DNA from: Xanthobacteraceae bacterium 501b
Lineage (GTDB): Bacteria > Pseudomonadota > Alphaproteobacteria > Rhizobiales > Xanthobacteraceae
NCBI GenBank assembly: GCA_000378025.1
Contig: KB899087.1
Span: 1,736,001 to 1,800,000 of the forward strand
Direction of reading: 5' to 3'
Length of the DNA stretch: 64,000 bases
Both the position numbers and the translations under genes were made by a program. Shown one piece after another: positions 36,423 through 43,967 of the stretch; the stretch's first letter is position 1; every line of letters begins with the position of its first letter. A model generated the notes under the pieces. It was not told the DNA's origin. It ran no database searches and worked only from the letters and a program-made list of their open reading frames with translations.

Positions 36423-37730
36423 TCACTGGCCGGCGCCGCCGCACTTGCCGGTCTTGACGTTGAAGTTGCCGCAGCTCAGCGGCTTGCGCCAATCGGCGAT
36501 CAGGTCCTTGGAGCCTTCCAGATAGGGGGACCATTCCTCGGCGACGATCAGGCCGGGGGTCTGCTCGACGATGTCGAACTGGCCATCTTCCTTGATCTCG
36601 CCGATGAGCACCGGCTTGGTGATGTGGTGGTTCGGCATCATGGCCGAGAAGCCACCCGAGAGGTTCGGCACGGTCACGCCGATCAGCGCGTCGATAACGG
36701 CGTCAGCATCGGTGGTGCCGGCCTTCTCGACCGCCTTGACCCACATGTTGAAGCCGATGACGGTGGCTTCCATCGGGTCGTTGGTCACGCGCTTGTCGTT
36801 CTTGGTGTAGGCCTGCCACTTCTTGATGAAGGCGGCGTTCTCCGGCACGTCGACCGACTGGAAGTAGTTCCACGCGGCGAGGTGGCCGAGCAGCGGCTTG
36901 GTGTCGATGCCGGCGAGTTCTTCCTCACCCACCGAGAAGGCCACGACCGGAATGTCGGTCGCCTTGATGCCCTGATTGCCGAGTTCCTTGTAGAACGGCA
37001 CGTTGGCGTCGCCATTGATGGTGGAGACGACAGCGGTCTTCTTACCCGCCGAGCCGAACTTCTTGATGTCGGCGACGATGGTCTGCCAGTCGGAATGACC
37101 GAACGGCGTGTAGTTGATCATGATGTCTTCGGCCTTGACGCCCTTCGACTTCAGATAGGCTTCAAGGATCTTGTTGGTCGTGCGCGGATAGACATAGTCA
37201 GTGCCGGCCAGCACCCAGCGCTGAACGCCTTCATTTTCCATCAGATAGTCGACGGCCGGAATGGCCTGCTGGTTCGGGGCGGCGCCGGTGTAGAACACGT
37301 TGCGCTCGCTCTCCTCGCCCTCATACTGGACCGGGTAGAACAGAATGCTGTTGAGCTCCTTGAACACCGGGAGCACGGACTTGCGCGACACCGAGGTCCA
37401 GCAGCCGAACACGACCGCGACCTTTTCCTTGGCGATGAGTTCGCGCGCCTTTTCGGCGAAGAGCGGCCAGTTCGAGGCGGGATCGACCACCACGGCTTCC
37501 AGCTTCTTGCCGAGCACGCCGCCGGCGGCATTCTGCTCCTGCACCATGAACAGAACGGTGTCCTTCAGCGTGGTTTCGCTGATCGCCATGGTGCCGGACA
37601 ACGAATGCAGCACGCCGACCTTGATCGTCTCCTGGGCGCTTGCAACGCCGCCTCCGGCCAGCGCCAGAGCAGCCGCACCCACAAGCGCGCGACCGGCCAT
37701 GCGCCGGGCATGCGTGAACATGTTCAGCAT
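36423..37730 (-). CDS. urtA: Urea ABC transporter, substrate-binding protein UrtA
   Basis: A 435-residue periplasmic binding protein. The signal peptide (THARRMAGRALVGAAALALAG) ends near VASAQ. The mature protein is close to the family throughout: IKVGVLHSLSGTMAISETTL, FGCWTSVSRKSVLPVF, LFYPVQYEGEESERNVFYTGAAPNQQ, ILEAYLKSKGV and NFNVKTGKCGG at the end. These match the amide/urea-binding branch (FmdD/UrtA), not LivJ. The ATG at 37730 has AGAAGGGAA upstream. The transcript probably begins near 37779 from the sigma-54 promoter. Confidence 0.96.
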   Translation of the reverse strand: MLNMFTHARRMAGRALVGAAALALAGGGVASAQETIKVGVLHSLSGTMAISETTLKDTVLFMVQEQNAAGGVLGKKLEAVVVDPASNWPLFAEKARELIAKEKVAVVFGCWTSVSRKSVLPVFKELNSILFYPVQYEGEESERNVFYTGAAPNQQAIPAVDYLMENEGVQRWVLAGTDYVYPRTTNKILEAYLKSKGVKAEDIMINYTPFGHSDWQTIVADIKKFGSAGKKTAVVSTINGDANVPFYKELGNQGIKATDIPVVAFSVGEEELAGIDTKPLLGHLAAWNYFQSVDVPENAAFIKKWQAYTKNDKRVTNDPMEATVIGFNMWVKAVEKAGTTDADAVIDALIGVTVPNLSGGFSAMMPNHHITKPVLIGEIKEDGQFDIVEQTPGLIVAEEWSPYLEGSKDLIADWRKPLSCGNFNVKTGKCGGAGQ

Positions 37731-37786
37731 CTTTATTCCCTTCTGGAGTACACACGCAGGACCCCCGTCCGCGTGCCAAAGGGTAT

Positions 37787-37806
37787 GTTTGCAACCCGCG
37801 TGCCAA
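37787..37806 (-). promoter_or_regulatory. Sigma-54 (-24/-12) promoter of the urt-ure locus
   Basis: On the minus strand the sequence reads TTGGCACGCGGGTTGCAAAC. It fits the consensus TGGCACG-N4-TTGCA without a mismatch, and has exactly 10 bases between the invariant GG and GC. Transcription would start near 37779, giving a leader of about 50 bases before urtA. Promoters of this kind need an activator such as NtrC; no NtrC site was clearly recognised upstream. Nitrogen-limited expression of urea uptake and urease is inferred. Confidence 0.88.
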
Positions 37807-37929
37807 GGGCGGGAATGGGGAGGTTGGGCGATTTTCCGATCCATGAAACGTGCGCGCACGCTTCGCCCGGCGACATTCTGCCTATAATGAAGGCATCCAA
37901 GTGCGGCGGCTGCACAGTCACCAAAGCAA

Positions 37930-37966
37930 GACGACGGACTGCCCATTTTCTGTGCAGTCCGCCGTC
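37930..37966 (-). terminator. Hairpin downstream of the outer-membrane protein gene
   Basis: Thirteen-base arms GACGACGGACTGC (37930-37942) and GCAGTCCGCCGTC (37954-37966) pair with one mismatch around an 11-base loop. It lies 107 bases past the stop of the minus-strand barrel protein gene and upstream of urtA, so it probably insulates urtA from read-through. The downstream T-tract on the minus strand is weak (CTTGCTTTGG). Confidence 0.55.
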
Positions 37967-38072
37967 ATTCGCGAAGGGACACGCGCGCCCTGGCCGTTCT
38001 TTGGAACTGTGCCGCGAAGGCGCGCCTGACGGATGCCGGGCGCCTCGCCCGTGCCAGACCGCCGCAGGCCCG

Positions 38073-38936
38073 TCAGAACACGTAGTTGATGGACAGCGCC
38101 ACCGCTTGATTGTTCGCGGTCGCGGAATAGGTACCGCCCGAGGTGCCGGAGAATTCCACCGTCGGGTAGACCGTATCGAACTTGTTGAGGAAGTTGTTCG
38201 TCGTGGTCGCGGACGCCGTATAGGAGTAGTTCAGGTCCAGGAACCAGTTAGCCGTGAGGAAATAGGTGACGCCGACCGTCGCGGTGCCGCCCCATACCCA
38301 ATCCGACGACGAGAAATAGCCGGGTGTTCCCGAGACATCATAGCGATGGTCCAGTTCGGCGAAGCCGATCAGGCCGTTCATGTTGGCATTGACCTGCGAC
38401 AGCGTCGGGCCGGCGCCGGCATAGAGAAAGCCCCGCCCGAAGGAATAGCCGATCAGCGGCACCAGCGCGAACTGATGCTCGACTTCCACCTTGTAGCTCT
38501 GCAGCAGGTAATTGCCGCTGAACGTACCGGAGATTTCGCCGGAATAGCTGCCGGTCTGCGGAATAAGGATATTGTCCCGCGAGCCGGTGAGGCCAAGGCT
38601 ATTATAGCTGAACTTCGCGCCCCAGACCCAGGGAGTGTCATTGATCGTGCGGTAGAAGCCGCCCTGCAGCACCAAGGAGGCGCCCGTTTCGGTCCCGAGA
38701 TCAGGATAGGTCGATCCCGCCGCCTGCCCATCCGCCACCCAGTAGCCGAGCGCGTAAATTTCGCTGACGCCGAACGCGGCAAGGTCCTGATTGCCGAAAT
38801 TCGCCTGGTTCAGCGCCGCGCCGGCGCCGATAAAGACGCCGTTCGCCGGCATTAGCGGCTGCGACGATTCCTGGGCCTGTGCCGCCAGCGGCAAGCCCGC
38901 CAGGCAGAGTGCAAATCCCATTATGCGGCAGTTCAT
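38073..38936 (-). CDS. Outer-membrane beta-barrel protein
   Basis: A 287-residue exported protein. The signal peptide MNCRIMGFALCLAGLPLA ends at AQAQ. The mature chain alternates hydrophobic and polar residues with many Gly/Tyr/Trp and strand-like phrases (VFIGAGAALNQANFG, LVLQGGFYRTIND, WVWGAKFSYNSLGL, FLYAGAGPTLSQVNAN, LTANWFLDLNYSYTAS). It ends VALSINYVF, with the C-terminal Phe used in barrel insertion. It resembles OmpW/Omp25-like porin-type barrels of alphaproteobacteria. The ATG at 38936 has GGGGGATG upstream. Its cargo or function is unknown. It is monocistronic, between urtA and the aminotransferase gene. Confidence 0.78.
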   Translation of the reverse strand: MNCRIMGFALCLAGLPLAAQAQESSQPLMPANGVFIGAGAALNQANFGNQDLAAFGVSEIYALGYWVADGQAAGSTYPDLGTETGASLVLQGGFYRTINDTPWVWGAKFSYNSLGLTGSRDNILIPQTGSYSGEISGTFSGNYLLQSYKVEVEHQFALVPLIGYSFGRGFLYAGAGPTLSQVNANMNGLIGFAELDHRYDVSGTPGYFSSSDWVWGGTATVGVTYFLTANWFLDLNYSYTASATTTNNFLNKFDTVYPTVEFSGTSGGTYSATANNQAVALSINYVF

Positions 38937-39068
38937 GGTCACATCCCCCGTGAAGAATGCGGCGGAGGATAGGGACGATGCTACCACCCTCAATGTCGAA
39001 TTTTGTTCAGATTTGGCTAACCATAGCGGCGCGACATCGGCGGTAATATGATCCGCTCCAGCCCGCGC

Positions 39069-40220
39069 TCAGGCGTAGCTAAGCTTGCTCAATCGCTCCA
39101 GCGCGCGGTCGAGCGTTGCGTCGGTCTTGGCGAAGCACAGCCGCACCACGCTCTCCACCGGGTCCTGCGCGTAGAAGGCGGAGACGGGGATCGCCGCCAC
39201 GCCCTGCCGCGCCACCAGCGAGAGGCAGAACGCCTCGTCGCGCAGGCCGGGATCCAGCGAGGCGAGGTCGACATTGAGGAAATAGGTGCCGGCCGAGGGC
39301 AGCACCGGCAGGCCGAGCGCCGTCAGCCCCTCCGCCAGCCGGTCGCGCGAGCGCTGCAGGCTGGCGCGCGTGGCGAGGAACCACTCCCGCTCCTTGACCA
39401 GCCCGTAGGCCACCGCGTGCTGCAGCGCCGGTGGCGTGGTGAAGGTGAGGAACTGGTGCGCCTTCGACAGCACCCGCATCAGTTCCGGTGCGGCGCAGAC
39501 GAAGCCGACCTTCCAGCCGGTCATGCCGAAGATCTTGCCGGCCGAGCCGATCTTCACCGCGCGCTCGCGCATCCCCGGCAGGGCGAGAACGGACTGATGC
39601 TCCAGACCGTCGAAGATCACATGCTCCCACACCTCGTCGCTCACCAGCACTGCGTCCGAGCGTGTACAGAAGCGCGTGAGCAGCGCCAGTTCCCCGGTGT
39701 CGAACACCCGGCCGGTGGGGTTGTGCGGGTTGTTGAACAGCACCAGCTTCGTGCGCGGGGTGAAGGCCTCGTCCAGCGCCTCCTCGGTGAGCCGCCAGTG
39801 CGGCGGCACCAGCCGCACGAGGCGCGGCACCCCGCCGGCACGCTTCACCAGCGGCAGATAGGCGTCATAGAGCGGCTGGAACAGCACCACCTCGTCGCCC
39901 GGCTCGATCAGCGCCAGCAGCGCGCCGGCGATCGCCTCGGTGGCGCCCGAGGTGATCATCACCTCGCGCTCGGGGTCGAGGTCGAGCCCCTGCCAGTCGC
40001 GATAATGGGAAGCGACGGCGCGGCGCAGATCGAGGGTCCCCATCATCGGCGGATACTGGTTCCAGCCGTCGAGCACGGCCTCCGCCGCCTTCTCGCGCAC
40101 GTCGCGTGGCCCGGGATCGTCCGGGAAACCCTGGCCGAGATTGACCGCGTCGTGCTGACGAGCCAGCGCCGACATGGTCTCGAACACGGTGGTCGGCAGG
40201 GCGGCGAAGAGCGAGTTCAT
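39069..40220 (-). CDS. Class I aminotransferase (kynurenine/methionine aminotransferase-like)
   Basis: A 383-residue fold-type I PLP enzyme. It has QHDAVNLGQGFPDDPGP (the family's NLGQGFPDF motif), YPPMMGTLDLRRAVASHY, ITSGATEAIAGALLALI, LFNNPHNPTGRVFD (Asn that binds the PLP ring oxygen), SDEVWEHVIFDG (Asp partner of the pyridine N), the PLP lysine in IGSAGKIFGMTGWKVGF, and the C-terminal VRLCFAK Arg that binds the substrate carboxylate. This combination resembles the YbdL/CCBL group (kynurenine, methionine or glutamine transaminases). The substrate is unproven. The ATG at 40220 fits the family; the longer frame was rejected. It follows the DUF1513 gene with a 94-base gap. Confidence 0.88.
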   Translation of the reverse strand: MNSLFAALPTTVFETMSALARQHDAVNLGQGFPDDPGPRDVREKAAEAVLDGWNQYPPMMGTLDLRRAVASHYRDWQGLDLDPEREVMITSGATEAIAGALLALIEPGDEVVLFQPLYDAYLPLVKRAGGVPRLVRLVPPHWRLTEEALDEAFTPRTKLVLFNNPHNPTGRVFDTGELALLTRFCTRSDAVLVSDEVWEHVIFDGLEHQSVLALPGMRERAVKIGSAGKIFGMTGWKVGFVCAAPELMRVLSKAHQFLTFTTPPALQHAVAYGLVKEREWFLATRASLQRSRDRLAEGLTALGLPVLPSAGTYFLNVDLASLDPGLRDEAFCLSLVARQGVAAIPVSAFYAQDPVESVVRLCFAKTDATLDRALERLSKLSYA

Positions 40221-40314
40221 GGCGCGGAACCGGACGAGCAAGCGAGGGGCAAAGCCGCCGCGTTCTAGCCGGTTCCGGCCGTTCAGGCATCCGCAAAACG
40301 CGCCGCCGCCGGCC

Positions 40315-41427
40315 TCAGCCCACCAGCACGGCGTGGTTGTCGTAGCGCGGGCCACCGGAGCGGCGGGCGATGACGCCTACCCCGGCGCCGTCGGTGCCGA
40401 TCAGCACCGTCTCGCCGAGCCCGCTGGTGGCGAGGAACTGGCCGGCCTCCCGCGTCGGCGCGAGGCCGCAGCCATCGACCAACGGCAGCGCGCCGATATA
40501 GCGCCCGTCGCGCCGCCACAGCGCCACCCGGTTGCCGCGCGGGCTGGCGGCGGCGACATAGGCGCCCGACGCATCCAGCGCCACCGAGCCGACATAGGTG
40601 CGCAGATTGCGCCACGCCTCGTCAGGCGCGTCGAAGGCGCGCAACCCCTCTCCCTCCACGGCGTAGAGCAACGGGCGGGCGATGCCATCGGCCAGCAGGT
40701 CCTGCGCCGCCACCACGGTGAAGCCGTCCGCGCCTGATGTGAGGTGGCGCAGCGACAGCGAGGCGAGGTCGTCGCTGAGCGAAGCGGTCGTGCGCACGGC
40801 GCCGGTGGCGGGGTCCAGCCGGGCGATGCCCGAGCCGGCGATCTCGGCGCCGAGCGCTTCCGGCGTGTGCGGCTCGATGCCGCCATTGGCGACGATGAGC
40901 GCGCCGCCGGCCGGGAGCATGTCGTGCGGGCCGATGCCGGCCGAGGCCCATTCCGCCTCTACCGCGAAACCGGCCTCGACCACGCGGCGGGTGACGACGC
41001 CCTGCCCGTCCGCTCGGGCGATCTCCACCGCGAGGAAGCGCCGTCCGCTGTCGATGAAGCGGCCATGGCCGGAGAACACCCGCCCCTCGCCCGGCTCGAA
41101 AGTCGCCAGCACCGTGCCGGCGCGGCGGTCGAACAGCACGGCGGTCGTGCCGGGACGCCGCGCCACCGCCACGGCGGTGCGCCCGTCGGGGCTCGGCTCC
41201 ACCCAGTGCAGGCGTTGGGTGGCGCCGCCGATTGTCGTCGGCTCGCGGTCGGGGGAGAGCACGACGGGGGCGAAGCCGCCCTCCACGCCGGCCGTCGCCA
41301 GCCATTCGGCATCAAGCAGATGGTCGCGCGCATGCGCCGCCCCGCCGGCGAACAGAACGCGCGGCCCGGCGGCGAGCGCGCCAAAGGTGCCGAGGAGTGA
41401 GCGGCGGGTGAGGTCGAGAAGGCCCAT
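40315..41427 (-). CDS. DUF1513 exported protein, last gene of the imelysin operon
   Basis: A 370-residue protein with a Tat-like leader (MGLLDLTRRSLLGTFGALAA, cleavage near AHA) and a beta-propeller-like body: GATQRLHWVEPSPDGRTAVAVARRPG, GRVFSGHGRFIDSGRRFLAVE, GIGPHDMLPAGGALIVANGGIEPH, DPATGAVRTTASL and TSGLGETVLI. This is the DUF1513 family, almost always found beside imelysins and the di-haem DUF1111 protein. The biochemical role is unknown; participation in periplasmic iron handling is inferred from context. The ATG at 41427 has GAGGG 8 bases upstream and starts 11 bases past the second imelysin gene. Confidence 0.87.
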   Translation of the reverse strand: MGLLDLTRRSLLGTFGALAAGPRVLFAGGAAHARDHLLDAEWLATAGVEGGFAPVVLSPDREPTTIGGATQRLHWVEPSPDGRTAVAVARRPGTTAVLFDRRAGTVLATFEPGEGRVFSGHGRFIDSGRRFLAVEIARADGQGVVTRRVVEAGFAVEAEWASAGIGPHDMLPAGGALIVANGGIEPHTPEALGAEIAGSGIARLDPATGAVRTTASLSDDLASLSLRHLTSGADGFTVVAAQDLLADGIARPLLYAVEGEGLRAFDAPDEAWRNLRTYVGSVALDASGAYVAAASPRGNRVALWRRDGRYIGALPLVDGCGLAPTREAGQFLATSGLGETVLIGTDGAGVGVIARRSGGPRYDNHAVLVG

Positions 41428-41438
41428 GGGGTGCGCCC

Positions 41439-42563
41439 TCAATCGCCATCGAGCGCGTTGAAGCCAAGCGGCACGCCGAGCCCGGCGGCCAGCGGCTTGG
41501 CGATGCCGGCCTGCGCCGCCTTGAACGCGGCCACCGCCGCCTGCAGAATCTTGCGGCCCTCGGGCGTGGTGGCGGCGGCGCCGATATCCTCCGGCAGCCC
41601 CTGCGCCGTCGCCTCCGCCACCTGCAGCGTTGCGGCAAGGCTGGCGCGGTCCTTCGGGTCGAGCCCGGCGCTCAGCGCCTGCGCCAGCGCGCCGGCGCTG
41701 GTGACGATGGCGACGATGGTCTCCTTCGACAGTCCGCTGCGGCGGCGGTCGGCGAGCAGCGGCTTGGCCTCGTCCGCGCTCTTGCCGAGAACGACAAGCA
41801 GGCGCTGGTCGACCACGCGCTGATAGGCGCCGGCAAGGTCGGTGACGATCTGGCTGAGCAGGGCGTTCGGATCGGGGAAATAGACCGGATCGGCCTTGCC
41901 GGCGATCAGCTGCGCCAGCAGCCCCTCGCTCTTGTCACCCCAGCCGGCGCGGATCTCCTGCGCGATGGTGGCGAGGTTGCGCGCCACGGCGCGGCCGATG
42001 TCGCAGCGCCGCACCGCTTCCGGCCCCGCCAGCAGTGTCGCGTCCGCGCCTTCGTCATAGAGCACGCGCTCCAGCGCCGGCAGGCCCTGCGCCGCGGCGC
42101 TGAGGCGGAAGAAGCGCTGCGGCTGCAGCCGCTCATCGGTGGGGTCAGCGACGAGTTCAGCCACCGAGCGGCCAACCGCGTTGCGCCGTTCCGGGAACAG
42201 GTTGAAGCGGTCCGGCCGCAGCGACAGCATCACCGGGCCGAAGGTGATGAACTCAACCGATGACCACGCCTGCGACACGGCGGCGAAGCGCGCCTTGAGC
42301 GTCGCCAGCCTTTCCGCCGAAGGTGCGGCGCAGAAGCCTTCCCACGCCTCCTGCTGCGCCTTCGCGCTCGCGAGCAGCGTGTCGTAGCGCGGCAGCAGCC
42401 AGCTCTCCACGATCTCGGGCGCGGAGACCGGCGCGGCATGGGCGCGGCCGATGAACAGGGTGGTGAGCAGCGTGCTCGCCGCGGCGATGGCCGGCACGCC
42501 CTGGGCCGCCTGCCCGATCTGGCTCGCCAGCGCCAGCGCCACGGCGAAGGGGGATCGGTTCAT
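41439..42563 (-). CDS. Imelysin-family protein (second copy)
   Basis: A 374-residue secreted protein of the imelysin (M75-like) family. Its signal peptide includes a hydrophobic run ending near GRAHA. Residues 50-170 hold WLLPRYDTLLASAKAQQEAWEGFC, AWSSVEFITFGPV and PDRFNLFPERRNA, with QGLPALERVLYDEG further on. The second helical half includes PDPNALLSQIVTDL. Imelysins bind metal, probably iron, in the periplasm; they have a bundle of two four-helix units and no proven peptidase activity. The GxHxxE motif of the first copy reads here as GLPALERVL, the usual substitution in this branch. It lies between the di-haem gene (15 bases) and DUF1513. Confidence 0.85.
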   Translation of the reverse strand: MNRSPFAVALALASQIGQAAQGVPAIAAASTLLTTLFIGRAHAAPVSAPEIVESWLLPRYDTLLASAKAQQEAWEGFCAAPSAERLATLKARFAAVSQAWSSVEFITFGPVMLSLRPDRFNLFPERRNAVGRSVAELVADPTDERLQPQRFFRLSAAAQGLPALERVLYDEGADATLLAGPEAVRRCDIGRAVARNLATIAQEIRAGWGDKSEGLLAQLIAGKADPVYFPDPNALLSQIVTDLAGAYQRVVDQRLLVVLGKSADEAKPLLADRRRSGLSKETIVAIVTSAGALAQALSAGLDPKDRASLAATLQVAEATAQGLPEDIGAAATTPEGRKILQAAVAAFKAAQAGIAKPLAAGLGVPLGFNALDGD

Positions 42564-42578
42564 GAGGAGAGCCTCGCT

Positions 42579-43967
42579 CTAAAGGGAAGACACATAGTCG
42601 ATCAGCCGCGCGCGCTCGGTCTTGCCCAGCGCCTCGAAGCGGGCGCGCGCGCCGGAGGCCTCGCCGCCATGCCAGCCAATGGCCTCCGCCACCGTGGCGG
42701 CGCGGCCGTCATGCAGCAGGCCGACGCGCCGTTCCAGCGCGCCGGACAGCCCGGCAAGCGGCGCGGTCCGCCATTCGCCAGCCGCCGCGCCGGGAACGCC
42801 GGCGGGGTCGGCAAGTCCTTCGCCCATCTCGTGCAGCAGCACATCGGTGTAGAGCGCCACTGTGCCGCCGCCGCTCAGGGGCAGCGCCGGGCGGTGGCAG
42901 GTGGCGCAGCCGGTGGCGGCAAACAGCCTTCTGCCACGCGCGTCGCCGCCGCCTTCCGGCACTTTCAGCGCCCGAAGATAGGCGACGAGGCGCTGGACGA
43001 TGGCTTGGGAAATCTCCGGCTCGCCCTCGACCTCGCGCCCATGCGGCGCGTTGCGGCAGGCGGTCTGCAGGTCGGTGCAGTCGCCCCAGGGCTCGGGCCG
43101 AAGGGGCGTCGACAGGCCGAGATCGAGCGAAAACGCCTCCGAGGCCTGACCGGCCAGCGTCGGGTGGCTCGCCTTCCAGCCGAAGCGGCCAATGGACGAG
43201 CCGCCCTCCGGCGTTGCGAGCCGGCGGGCCCGCCCGCGCACGCCGTCGCCGTCGCGGTCGTCGGGGTCTTCGAGCGCGAGGATCGTCGCGTCGTCGACCT
43301 GCTCCAGCTTGCCGCGCCCGCGCAGGTCAGGCGCCGCGCGCAGAGACATGTGCGTGGCGGGATCGAGCGGGCCGTAGCCGGGGGCGTCGATGCGGGGGAT
43401 GCGGCGGCCGTTCTGCACCGTGACGGAGAAGGCGCCCTCGGCCGGTATGCCGGGCAGCGTCATCGTCTCCAGCCGGTGGCCATAGAGCGGATCTCCGCTG
43501 CCGTCGCTGCGGAAGAGGGAGAGCACCAGCCCCAACCCTTGCGGGCGGCCGGCCGCGTCCAGCGCCGTCGCCCCGGCCCCACCGCCGCCGGGGTGACAAG
43601 CCGAGCAGGAACGCGCGTCGAACAGGGGCCCGAGCCCATCATTGGCGCGGGTGGAACTCGGCGCCGGCACCCAGGGCCGTTCGAACAGCGCCTTGCCGAT
43701 GGCGGCGTCGAGGCGGGCGTCCTCGGCGATGGCGGGCGTGGAGGCGGCGATGAGAAGGGAACAGAGGAGTGCGACGCGACGGGCAAGGCCGCTGCGCGGG
43801 GCCTTTCCCAGGTCCCGGATCGGCGCCGCGCTCCGCGCAGCTTGTCCGGGAAACAAGGCCGTGTCCCGGACCAGCGGAGGCACAGCCGGAGCGCCGATCC
43901 GGGACCCAGGGGAGCCTCCGCCGAAGGCGGCATCCGCGCTGATTTGTCGGCTGTGATGGCGCTCCAT
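42579..43967 (-). CDS. Di-haem cytochrome-type oxidoreductase (DUF1111)
   Basis: A 462-residue exported protein with two haem-binding CxxCH motifs: SCSACHPGG near residue 120 and CATCHRPALP in the C-terminal half. It belongs to the DUF1111 (so-called thiol oxidoreductase) family, related to MauG/CcpA-type di-haem enzymes. The protein also has GLVLSLFR, PGYGPLDPATHMSLR, DDATILALEDPDDRDGDGVRGR and GRFGWKASHPTLAGQ. The gene starts in the stop codon of the multicopper oxidase gene (TGATG). Its first 60 residues are odd: the signal-like helix (RRVALLCSLLIAAS) begins only at about residue 64, and residues 20-55 are encoded by a palindromic repeat. Translation might therefore begin further in, though no good internal start was seen. 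Confidence 0.85.
   Translation of the reverse strand: MERHHSRQISADAAFGGGSPGSRIGAPAVPPLVRDTALFPGQAARSAAPIRDLGKAPRSGLARRVALLCSLLIAASTPAIAEDARLDAAIGKALFERPWVPAPSSTRANDGLGPLFDARSCSACHPGGGGAGATALDAAGRPQGLGLVLSLFRSDGSGDPLYGHRLETMTLPGIPAEGAFSVTVQNGRRIPRIDAPGYGPLDPATHMSLRAAPDLRGRGKLEQVDDATILALEDPDDRDGDGVRGRARRLATPEGGSSIGRFGWKASHPTLAGQASEAFSLDLGLSTPLRPEPWGDCTDLQTACRNAPHGREVEGEPEISQAIVQRLVAYLRALKVPEGGGDARGRRLFAATGCATCHRPALPLSGGGTVALYTDVLLHEMGEGLADPAGVPGAAAGEWRTAPLAGLSGALERRVGLLHDGRAATVAEAIGWHGGEASGARARFEALGKTERARLIDYVSSL
43807..43906. repeat. Palindromic repeat within the 5' end of the di-haem gene
   Basis: The sequences GGTCCCGGATCGGCGC (43811-43826) and GCGCCGATCCGGGACC (43891-43906) form 16-base perfect outer arms. 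Inside, GCTCCGCGCAGC... and GTCCGGGA/TCCCGGAC also pair. This is the structure of a REP/BIME-type element. A 14-base piece, CTTGTCCGGGAAAC (43841-43854), recurs at 63574-63587, downstream of another gene. It is read in frame as part of the di-haem protein. Confidence 0.7.

Noticed and set aside
37850..37920. GTGC/GCAC inverted pairs upstream of the sigma-54 promoter as NtrC sites
   Set aside because: They have the order GTGC...GCAC rather than the NtrC-type GCAC...GTGC, so no site is claimed.
35403..38855. An 1150-residue plus-strand open frame across urtB, urtA and the barrel gene
   Set aside because: It is antisense to three supported genes and spans the sigma-54 promoter; its composition is that of a shadow frame.
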